From positions 1 to 51,413 of the forward strand of contig MU401695.1 in NCBI GenBank assembly GCA_022579005.1: a stretch of DNA of 51,413 bases, written 5' to 3'. The notes under the pieces were generated by a model, which made no database searches, had not been told where the DNA came from, and saw nothing but the letters and a program-made list of their open reading frames with translations. This stretch comes from Poronia punctata. Lineage: Eukaryota; Ascomycota; Sordariomycetes; Xylariales; Xylariaceae. Below are positions 9,325 through 18,336 of this stretch, one piece after another (position 1 is the stretch's first letter; the number at the start of each line of letters is the position of its first letter). The translations under genes and the position numbers were made by a program.

Positions 9325-10918
9325 ATGGAGGCGGAAGAGGCAGCTTAGCTCAACAAACAGACAACGCCCACCAAAAAGTCTAAAAAGAGGATTCGGAGGG
9401 CGGAGAGGAGAAAAGCAGGCAAGACTTGCGGCCACTGAGGCAAAGACAGCGGGCCAACCCCCGAAATCCGCCTGCAAGAAATGCTCGGACTTCCACTGGT
9501 CAGGCGAACCCTGTAACTCCAATGGCAAGAGGGCTATGGCTGAGTCCGACACAGAGGTAGGGAAAAAGAAAAAGGCCAGAGCTTCATCAAATACCACGGG
9601 GGATACGACGACAGTGGCATCGGGGTCTGCTCCGGTTTCGTCGGCACCTGTAAAGGATAAACTAGGCCCAACCCCCAAAAAGAGTTACGCCGCGCGGGAA
9701 TATTCGGACGGGCTCAGCGCCTATATGAAAATTCTAGCGGAGAGAAAGGGGGCCTCGGCACAAATCCAGGTATCCGATGGGGAGTTGGTGGCAAGCTTGT
9801 CTACGGCAGGCATAGGAGGAGTTTCGAATATCAGCGCTCACCGAGACGATGTTATTCTAACCTTCTACGATACCGACCACCTGAGAAACGCTGTCGCCAA
9901 AGATAAAATCAGACTCACCAACGGGGGCGAAGCGACGATACGGCTAGGTCAGGTCAGGTCGAATTCAGAAGCCATGGTTATGGCAGGTAAATTCGAAGGT
10001 CATGGCTATGGCTATGGCTAGGTCAGGTCAGGTCGAATTTTGAAGCCCTGGCTATGGCAGGTTGAATTGGAAGGTCATGGATCTGGCTTGGTCAGGTCAG
10101 GGTTGTGCATCATAACCCGTCGGAATACTGTCGAAGCCTGCCACATATTGGCCGACAGCATCACGAGGACTGAAGAAAGAATCGAGAGCTTCTTCAAAAA
10201 GCTGGCTGTATTCTGGCCGATTGACCGTGTCGAGCATCTCCGAAGTTTCGTCAAACAACCGGAGAACGTGCCCAAGAATCTAATCGTGCTGAGGTCGGAT
10301 GTTCACCAAGACTGCAGAACAGGCCAAAGAGCTACTTCAAGGTGCTCTCAGGCAGCAAGGCGAGCGTAGCCAGCAAGATCTGACGGCGATGACCACAGCC
10401 CAGACCCAAGTTCTTCTCAATCAGACCCTAGCTGACGGTTCAAATGCCTATCTCAAGTCATCAGACGCGGGCTACTTCGACCCGACCGTCACCCCAGTGC
10501 TCGGGGTCCATCCGGTGCAGGCCTTATTGCCGATGGCAAGATCACCAAACATACGGACGTATATGCCTTTACTGCTCGCCTCTTACATTTGGCTGATCAG
10601 AATTCCGAAACCGCCGTACGAAACGTCTGGACTCGGTGTCTTTTAGGACCTGCATTGACTTGGCACTCCCAAATCTTGACCGACAGTGACAGGGAACTCC
10701 TACGTACCGCTACAATCAAAACCATCTGCAACAAACTCCAGGACCGCTTCAAACCCTCCTGGTCTACCTCTATGCAACGTCTACAGTCCCATACATACAC
10801 CCTGGGTATTGGACTAAAGCCGAATTTGCGTTCCGACCCAGGTCAATTCCAAAGGTGTTATTTCCAGGGGGAGACCCCCTGGGACCCCTCTGATGCCTGC
10901 GGCGCTAGGCACATGTAA
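9325..10918 (+). pseudogene. frameshifted gag relic of an LTR retrotransposon
   Basis: The coding signal moves between frames. From ATG 9325 a short frame is followed by a basic region and a CX2CX3HX5C zinc-knuckle-like motif (CKKCSDFHWSGEPC) at about 9475-9516. A charged linker and an RDDVILTFYDTDHLRNAVAKD segment follow to about 9950. After a duplicated GGTCAGGTCAGG block, 10110-10300 reads a helical segment (EACHILADSITRTEERIESF). The frame then changes near 10300 (TKTAEQAKELLQGALRQQ, YFDP) and again near 10510 into GLIADGKITKHTDVYAFTAR and RNVWTRCLLGPALTWHSQIL, which are typical Ty3/gypsy Gag sequence. At least three indels break it and no pol follows. A C16 homopolymer lies just upstream at 9270-9285. 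The base composition is not AT-shifted, so decay was by indels and not RIP. Confidence 0.65.
9945..10110. repeat. two-copy direct repeat with AGGTC units
   Basis: Two imperfect copies (starting near 9945 and 10020, period about 74 bp) begin with AGGTCAGGTCAGGTCGAATT and continue with GAAGCC-TGG-TATGGCAGGT and GAAGGTCATGG, with extra CTATGG units. A partial third copy (GGTCAGGTCAGG) ends at about 10101. The repeat lies inside the broken gag and interrupts its frame. Confidence 0.8.
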
Positions 10919-11607
10919 GCCACACAGTACGTGTACAGTTATTTGTGGCTAGATACACTGGTAGCCAGTAGCCAATTAGATTCTTGCAACCATTTTTGGA
11001 CTAATTAGAAGAAGGGGCGCTAAAAGTATGAGCTTTTTGATCGACCTCCTACCCCTAGCCCCCCTACCCTATAGTTAGATTTTAGTATCAAGCTTGCTTG
11101 CCCTCAAACAAAATTCGAAGTCTCAGATTATATTTTCAGGAAAGCAAGCTTTCTAATAATTGTACGTCACATAGCCATGCAGAGTATAGTATATCGAACA
11201 ACATCCCGGTGACAGCGCGTCTACAAGGGATGAGGGAGTTATTAATACCGTATACGTACCCATGAAAACTATAAGCTCCCACCTTAACCCTGTGCTTATC
11301 TCAATACACAAATTACACGAAATAGGACACACATCTACGTCAAGTATTTAGACAAGAGACAAGGTCTCCATGTAAGCGTGGATCGACTAACTTCTAGATG
11401 TTAAGGGTATGCCTTGCATTTCCTCCGCACGATCACCTAGCCCTCAAGTAGGTTCCTACATCTAGGTAGGTTAGGTTAAGTTAGATTGGGTTGCCACATA
11501 TTTTGAAGTACCAAGTACGCGTACCTTACGACGTTACCAAGTCTAGTATTATTGAATTTCAAAAAAAAATAAGGGACAGCAAAGAAAAAGAAACGCTCGC
11601 TGCTCAA
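10919..11607. other. intergenic interval upstream of the tRNA
   Basis: About 690 bp without a credible ORF. It contains AGGTTAGGTTAAGTTAG-like sequence at about 11467-11484 and an A9 run at about 11562. The T-rich complement of 11568-11595 supplies the probable Pol III terminator for the minus-strand tRNA. Confidence 0.6.
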
Positions 11608-11692
11608 CTCCCCCGGACAGGCTTGAACTGTCAACCTCTCGATGTTCTGTGATATAACAGTCGAACGCGCTAGCCAATTGCGCCACGGAGGA
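11608..11692 (-). tRNA. tRNA-Asn (GTT) with an 11-nt intron
   Basis: The minus strand folds as a full cloverleaf. The acceptor stem is TCCTCCG/CGGGGGA (one U-G pair) with discriminator G. The D-arm is GCGC-AATTGGCTA-GCGC, the anticodon stem TTCGA/TCGAG, the variable loop AGGTT, and the T-arm GACAG-TTCAAGC-CTGTC. The anticodon GTT is at 11658-11656, followed by A37 (11655). An 11-nt intron (11654-11644) sits at the canonical position between nucleotides 37 and 38, leaving a 74-nt mature tRNA. The GTGGCGCAATTGG 5' half matches eukaryotic tRNA-Asn. T-runs downstream on the minus strand (below 11596) fit Pol III termination. Confidence 0.95.
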
Positions 11693-12659
11693 TTAGATTG
11701 GATGGATATTCTGCGCCTGCTTAAGCAATCAAATAAACAAGTCGCGAGGACAGGATGTACAAGTCAGCAGGCCGATATCCACGAAACCCCCACGACCCCT
11801 TGGTTAAACAAGTAGGCACGGCAGGCCCGTATGGGTGGTAGCATCGGTAATGGATTTCTCCTACGCTATTTTGCTTATCTCCAGGTAGCGTCACGGCACA
11901 TCGTGACTACAACCAGAAAAAAGCAAAACGACAAAAGTACGTTTACGAACGACGATGGGCGATAGGTACGACGAAAAGGGCTATTTGTGGGCTTGATCTT
12001 CATCAACCACCAAACCATGCAGACCTGGAGAAAAAGAAATCCGAGTATGCCCAGAGCCTGAAGCCTCGAGGCTCAGCTTACCTTTGACGATGTCTGCAAC
12101 AGGATTGGCTAGGTATCCTCGACCCACAATTGATCGACGGGCTTGACAGACTATTGGCGGTTGAGGAGATCAATAGTGTTCACATATCACCAACGATCCA
12201 GAGACTACGATACAATTGTCTCAGTGACGGCGTTCTTACCAGCAACTGTAGGCCTTGTACGAGTACAGTACCTATCTAAAGTTGGCGCCGACAAAGATCT
12301 TCTAACCGGCTCTGGTAGACTGGCTGCCTCGCCATGGCTGAACGTGTGGCTGTCCTGTCCAGCTAGGTACGAGTAGTAGACTAGATACTACGCTGACAGT
12401 CATTTGACAGCTACGAGTACTGGTAGGACTGACCTGACGACCGTCCCTTATTTATTGGAGGCCTGATGGAACGTGGGTATCCCATAAATAGAAAGATGTT
12501 TCAATCGACCCCAATTGACTCCTACCATGTTGGAACATAGGTGTCATATATACTCGGCTGTACGCGTATTGTGCGATAAACCGTCTCAGCTTCTTGGCCA
12601 AACTATTCGCTCCTCTTCCCACGTCTGAGTAAAGATTTAATTTGCACCGGCACACAAAT
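11693..12659. other. intergenic, putative promoter of the monooxygenase
   Basis: About 970 bp without a supported gene. Three TACGAGTA-type motifs occur within 160 bp (12257-12266, 12367-12375, 12411-12420). The short frame 12143-12376 shows no family signature. Confidence 0.55.
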
Positions 12660-14481
12660 ATGGATTCACACGAGGAGGCTTCGTTCTCGCAACGACGAGC
12701 TGTAAGACCGCTGTCTGTCATTGTCGTCGGCGCTGGCATTGGTGGGCTTGCCGTTGCGCTATGTATGCAGAAGACAGGCCATAATGTTGGTGAGTGCCCT
12801 CGGGAGTCGTCGGACGATGCGTCACCGTTGTCGCCTTAGGTTGTGGGTGTCCGCCGCAATGCGCCTCACGTATCAGCCTGATAGTGATGGCAAAGACTGA
12901 CGAATCATTCCTTACTACAAGTCATACTGGAAAAGCGACATTCCATCACCGAGGTTGGAGCTGGCATCCAACTTGCCCCAAACATGGCTCGTATTCTGCG
13001 GAGATTTGGGATACTCGATGAGGTCATGAAATACGCCACAGTTCTTGAAGGGGTCAGCGTAAGGTAAAACACGGCATGCACAACCTATCCCATTTTATCG
13101 AGACCGAAAAGAGCTGATGACGCGCTGATAGACGTTGGGAAAATGACGAAGAATTAAATTTTGTGCCTATGGTCCCGCACATCGAGTCAACGTTTGGTGC
13201 GCCGGTTGCTGTCGTCCATCGAGCCGATCTACAGCGCGTTCTACTCGATGCCGCAATAAAAAGCGGTTGCCAAGTATTGACCGGCCACACCGTTGTCGAT
13301 ATCGATGAGCAGTTCTCTCCGGTAAGTACTCAAACCATTCATTGCGCAAATTAAGCACATCTAGACTCGACGTGCTACTGTCTTTGGGACGGATATAGAA
13401 GGTAGCTAACGTCTACATAGTACGTGATGATGATGATTCATATTGATTTCTATATATCTTGCCGACGTCGGTGCCACTTCTCGGAACTTGACCGGCTCGT
13501 ACGGATCCTGCAATAAGACAGACAAGCTGACAAACATCATTGACAGACGGCTCCTCGTACGAAAGAACAGAAGATATGTATGGATGAATGCGAACCTGGT
13601 TGCCGCCGCCGATGGGGTAAACTCGGTCATAAGGAAGCGGATGGCCTACGCAAGCGGCAGTGCGGACAAACTCCGACCCACGACGCAGCTCGCATACCGG
13701 TTTCTACTGCCCAGGGGCCTAATCCAACAAGACGTATCGTTGACCGCCGCGCTGGGCGAAAACCGGAGTCTACGGTACATGGGGCCGGGCGGCCATGTCA
13801 TGGTGTACCCCTTAAGAGACAACACGGTGTATAACGTCGTCCTGCTGCGCGAAACGGATAAGGACAGATCTAGGGGTTCTTCTTGGACGACACGTGCGAA
13901 GAAAGAAGAGGCCATGGAACATTATCGTGAATGGTGTCCACTGGTCCAAAGCCTCATTCGATACGCGCCCACTTCCGAGATATTGAAAACGCCCATGTGC
14001 GACATGCCTCCCCTACCAACGTGGGTGAAGGGGCAAGTTGCTCTTGCTGGTGATGCGTGCCGTAAGTAGCACATCGCTCATCTACATATATACTTTTGAT
14101 AGGCACGGCGCTGACTTGGGGTGTATGTTAGACTATATGTTTCCTTATGTCGCGCAAGGGGCGGCAAATGCGATTGAAGACGCTGGCGCGTTAGCCATGG
14201 CATTTACATGCACAGGTAGCATCGACCGGGCCCTCGAGGTGTACCAGCTGGTTAGGAAGGCTCGCAGTGAGAAGATTCAAAATAGTGCCACTGATACAGG
14301 GCGGACACTTCACCTGCCGGACGGCGAAGAACAAAGGCAAAGAGACGATGCCATTCGGGGTACATCCGGACCGTCGGCTGCAAATCCGGACAAGTGGAAC
14401 GACCGGCAGTCCCGTGAGTTCATGTGGGGATTTGATGTGATGGCGGAGACACTAAACAGTTTCGCATCTACGGTACAATAA
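12660..14481 (+). CDS. FAD-dependent monooxygenase (salicylate hydroxylase-like)
   Basis: Six-exon model: 12660-12789, 12922-13063, 13132-13321, 13399-13419, 13566-14061, 14132-14481; 442 residues, the usual length of single-component aromatic hydroxylases. The Rossmann FAD motif GAGIGG is at residues 24-29, followed across intron 1 by EVGAGIQLAPNMARILRRFG and RRWEND. RADLQRVLLDAA, AAADGVNS and GDACH (about 323-327, second FAD motif, split by intron 5) complete the PF01494 pattern. It should hydroxylate an aromatic or polyketide-like substrate using NAD(P)H and O2. The 21-nt exon 4 and its acceptor (AAAG at 13565) are the least certain part; the conventional CAG at 13546 gives the wrong frame. 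It is convergent with the LaeA-like methyltransferase. If exon 4 is wrong, the gene may be a pseudogene. Confidence 0.85.
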
Positions 14482-14504
14482 ACCGGTTCCGGTACTAGCT
14501 ATTG

Positions 14505-14670
14505 CTATAGCTTTCAGATTAAACCAGTAATAACCTGTCATAGCTTTCAGATTAAACCTATAATAACCTGCTATAGCTTTTGAGTTAAACCTACAATAAC
14601 CTGCTATAGCTTTCGGATTAAACCCACGATAACCTGCTAAAGCTTTTCATATCAAACCTACAATAACCTG
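14505..14670. repeat. five-copy 32-34-bp tandem repeat
   Basis: Five tandem copies starting at 14505, 14539, 14571, 14604 and 14637 share CTATAGCTTT, then GATTAAACC, then ATAACCTG, with 5-20 percent divergence. The array begins 24 bp after the stop codon of the monooxygenase, so it lies in the 3' UTR or terminator region. A lone copy sits at 8853-8885. No dyad symmetry of hairpin type is evident within a unit. Confidence 0.92.
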
Positions 14671-16566
14671 AGAGGCAAACTCTCGAAATTCAAGGAACGG
14701 AGTTGACTTGTATCAGATCGCGATGCAGAAACAGCAAACAGGATTTAAACAACGGCGGCAGCTCTTTACCACTTGTAGGGGGTTGAATACTAAGTAGTGA
14801 AAGAACATATTACAGAGATCCACAAATTAACCTGGCTACAAAGCGACCACACGTACATCAGAGAGAATCTGAACCGGCAGGCAGACCCTAAGGTTAATAA
14901 AAACCTAACCAAACGCCGCGAGTATCTTCAGCATCTGTTCCATGAACGGGTGATCCCTCAGATTCTATTAGCCCGCCGGGTGTTGGATAAATTCAACGGC
15001 AGGCAAATAGGAGAGGGGAGTAATGAGATTTAAGTTCTGGCAATCAACTGCCCAATGAAGGAAGGCGAAGGAGCCAGTCCTCTGGGAACACCGGAACGAA
15101 CTTGAACGTCAGTCAGCAAAGTTTGCTAAGGTTTGCAAGTTTGTCGATGAAATGATTGCATACAGACAAAAACCTATAACGTCGGACTACCCGGGCCCAA
15201 AACCACGAGAAGGTGACGAGCTTCACAACGAAGCCGGACTACTCCAATCCTTCCCAGGAGCCCTCCTGCTCCTCACCCTCCTGCTCGACCTCCTCTTCCT
15301 TGGTCTCAGCAGCTTGCTGCCGACCAACACTACCCGGCGACCTCCCTGGTTGCCACGAGCACGAGCACCGCGACCACCACCACGAGCTCCACGCTGAGGT
15401 GTTGCAGGACTCTGATTTCCAACGCTGGTATTCTAAGTCGCTGGTCATTGTCGGGTGCGGGCTCGTCAAGCTCTGTATTACCAACCTCATGACCCTCTAA
15501 GTTCAACATCTTAGAGAGACCGTATCTCGCATCGACTCCAACGACACGTGCCGTTGGACATTCCCCTCTAGATGAAGGTAAATGATGCGCCAATAGGGGT
15601 GGCTACGGCGTCCATTAAGGGTGTTGATGCACCCGCGCATCTCTTTCACTTTCTAGAATGGGGTTGGATACGTGCGATCATTAGAAATGGGGGTGAAATA
15701 CTCACTCGGCCTTTGGCGGTTGCTCACTTGTTTGTTTTGCTCACCATGGTCATGATGGACCGGCGAAGAAATTCCGGGTTCGCGAGGGCTTCCCGGGATC
15801 GGGGGAGGGGGTCAATCTACCGGTCTAGCCTGACCGTAGGGGTATACAAGTAAACAAGACCACTTGAAAAGTAGAACTTGGCGAAGTCGGCCCTGGAAAT
15901 CGGGAATCTGGGCGGATTGTTAACAGGGTTATCCCAACTATACCTGAGCATAGGTATTCCCACGTAGTCGCAGACAAGAATCTCTAAGCCACGTTTAGTC
16001 CGGGTGGCCTTGGTCATTAGTATATGGGACGGGTCACATCAGAGATCAATTCGCTCATAGGTCACAGCCATCCCATCTCGATTTTGAGACGCCCCAAGAT
16101 AAGGCAGCGGTTTTTCGTGAGATGCTCATTGATGGAGGACAGAGCTAAACATATTGATACATGTCTCGGAACTCGCAAGTTCTGGGGGAGCTCCCGGCCG
16201 CCACCCTGAATGTGGGCAACCTTCATATCGAATACTATCTAACGTATCAAACGATAGTTGTTCGGAGGAGTCATCGGCAACCTGTGTCGTGCTGGGTTGT
16301 CATTCGACTGGGTGCTAAGAGCGGTATTTATTGCCGATAAGCATATATACCGTTAATCCCTTCTAGCTTATCCGCGACAATATTCGATGTTTTATATGTC
16401 CATTATGATGGAGGTTAGTACGCTTTGTCTGGTGGTCTATCCCGGTCTTATCGGTGAAGCTGTGGAGGAGTCCTCGCCGCGAGGCTTCTGGGCATAAATG
16501 GTGACCCTGTGATATCGTTAGCCATCCAGAAACAGAGTATAGTAGTCATTGGGAAACCGATCTGCC
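14671..16566. other. degenerate interval between monooxygenase and methyltransferase
   Basis: About 1.9 kb with no recognised gene. A 78-codon frame at 14797-15033 (charged, with NLTKRREYLQHLFHERV) looks protein-like but short. At 15240-15400 the minus strand encodes an Arg/Gly-rich stretch, as in basic tails of retroelement proteins. A minus frame at 15817-16017 contains LEILVCDYVGIPMLRYSWD with no family I can name. I infer decayed mobile-element or gene remnants. Confidence 0.45.
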
Positions 16567-18336
16567 TTACAAAGTTACAAAGGTGTGAAACCGAACATCA
16601 ACCAAATCTTTACGGACTTCAGTTAAAAACGATCGGAGGGCTTCGGGTGTCCATCCTAAAACCTCGGTGAAAATAGGCATGGACATGGCCTCGAGGATGC
16701 GGTTGGTGTTGGTTGCCATCATCGCCCCTAATTTTTGAAGCCGTCGCCCAGGTGGCCAAGGGTTCATAGGAACTAATTCGTACCTCAAAATTAGCAACTA
16801 CCAAGAAAGAGTGGTTGTATCGGGTGGAATGCACCGATATCAACAAAGGAAGGATAATGTTTATGCTCGGGTGAGTCCTCCGGACAGCGTACCCGGCGGC
16901 TGGATGATTGCCCAACTCACCTGCATGCTTCCTCTCGGTTATATTTCTAAACCCCGCATCCCGTAGAAGCTCCTTGTATTTTAGAGCAAAATACACCGAT
17001 TTCCCTACCATCGACGACCCTATATTGGCTTAGCGACAGAAAGTGACAGGGTAGCGTCAAACTTGCCTTTCTTCCAGTACCTGTTCCATTTGTAGAAATT
17101 GGTCTCACTAAAAGAGTTATGAGTAGACTGTATCACAACAATCCACTCTGTGAACTCGGCCCACTATCAACATGATTAGCTCGACGCTCCCAGCATAGAC
17201 ATACCAGGTCGACGAGGGAGCCTCTCCAACAGAGATTCACTGCCGGACGGGGTGCGAAAAGGAAATGAGCTTACCCCTCCTGGTTGCAGATTTTCGTATA
17301 TAGATGGTATGACCTCTTTGTTAGGCAGACATCCTAAGTGGCGGAGATGGATAAAATCAAACTTGTCACCATAATCCCACTTCTCGTTGAAGTCGGCCAC
17401 TTTCAGCTCGCAGTTGGGCAGGTAGTATGGTGGTCTTATCTTGTCGATGTCCACACCGACCACTTTTGTACTAGGGCTTCTCCTGGCTTGAATAAAATCT
17501 TCGGTCAGGACACATCCACGGACAAGCGGGCTACCGTGTCATACCTAATTCCAATGGCCAGTTACCGGGACCACAGCCTAGATCTAGTACACGCCGTGGG
17601 TTGTTGATGGGTGCTAGATACAGCCTCCCATCAAGCGTTTCTAAGGTTATGTTATGTTGAAGGACTGAAGAAATCAGCGATAATCCTAAATCTAAATGGT
17701 TCGGGAGGGGGGCGCTCGTATACTAACTGTTTCGATCTTTTTCTTCCTGTAGAATTATTCATGGTTAGATTCACATTTACGGCCCCCTTATCTCGTTGTC
17801 AGGAGACTTACTGCGTCGTTAGGCAGGAAATCGTAACCTGGTACAAGAGTGAGTCTTTGTTTGTCCACTTTATAAAGTTTCAAGGTTGAGGTTTAGGTTG
17901 AGGTGTCCTCACGTTTGTCATATGATCTGCCAAACTTCTGAAGTCTCGCCCTAATTTTGTGGGCTGTTGTGTTTGACTTGGGGGTCGTCGCAGTGACAGA
18001 CCTACAGCGCGGTACTCAGCTATGTTTCACATTCGCGGATACAGTTGCGTTGATAAACAGGGATAGCGGCGGTTACCTTCTTAAAGCACTCTCTTCTCCC
18101 CCCTTGTCACTGTCATCGTCGGAATCTGGCCGTGGCCAGAACTGGGTCGGCACCGCATCCAGGGCATCCATCTCGGAGTGGTCCGAGATGGATGCCGTCG
18201 TAGCGCCCGCGCTCTCACCCTGGCCTGAGGATGTTCCGGTAGAGGAGAACCGATCAGATCGAGAATACGCACTTAGCCGTGCCGACGCCGTGTGCCGGAC
18301 GGAGTGGTCATTAACATTTGACCTGGGCCTCTCCAT
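16567..18336 (-). CDS. LaeA-like SAM-dependent methyltransferase
   Basis: Nine-exon model on the minus strand, phases closing throughout: 18336-18077, 17950-17913, 17837-17812, 17746-17728, 17664-17545, 17486-17275, 17163-17067, 17019-16921, 16772-16567; 358 residues. The acidic, Ser-rich N-terminus (about 1-87) precedes KFGRSYDK, YDFLPNDAEEKDR and LQHNITLETLDGRLYLAP. SAM motif I is VLDLGCGPGNW (about 140-150), then VVGVDIDKIRPP, KFDFIHLRHLG and ENLQPGG, and the C-terminal VPMNPWPPGRRLQKLG and TEVLGWTPEALRSFLTEVRKDL. All are hallmarks of the LaeA/velvet-associated class and of many cluster methyltransferases. Exons of 38, 26 and 19 nt are unusually small. Intron 7 (17066-17020) uses a GC donor (GCAAGT). 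It could be a global regulator paralogue or a pathway enzyme; the adjacent monooxygenase makes the latter attractive. Confidence 0.85.

Noticed and set aside
9208..9678. 156-codon minus-strand ORF
   Set aside because: It is antisense to the gag relic, which has the recognisable motifs, and it includes a Gly run from the C16 homopolymer.
11467..11484. AGGTTAGGTTAAGTTAG-like sequence as an interstitial telomere
   Set aside because: Units are imperfect, do not read TTAGGG and number only two or three.
13443..13545. Extension of the monooxygenase exon upstream of 13566
   Set aside because: The residues encoded do not fit the family, and the CAG acceptor at 13546 gives the wrong phase with exon 3 or exon 4.
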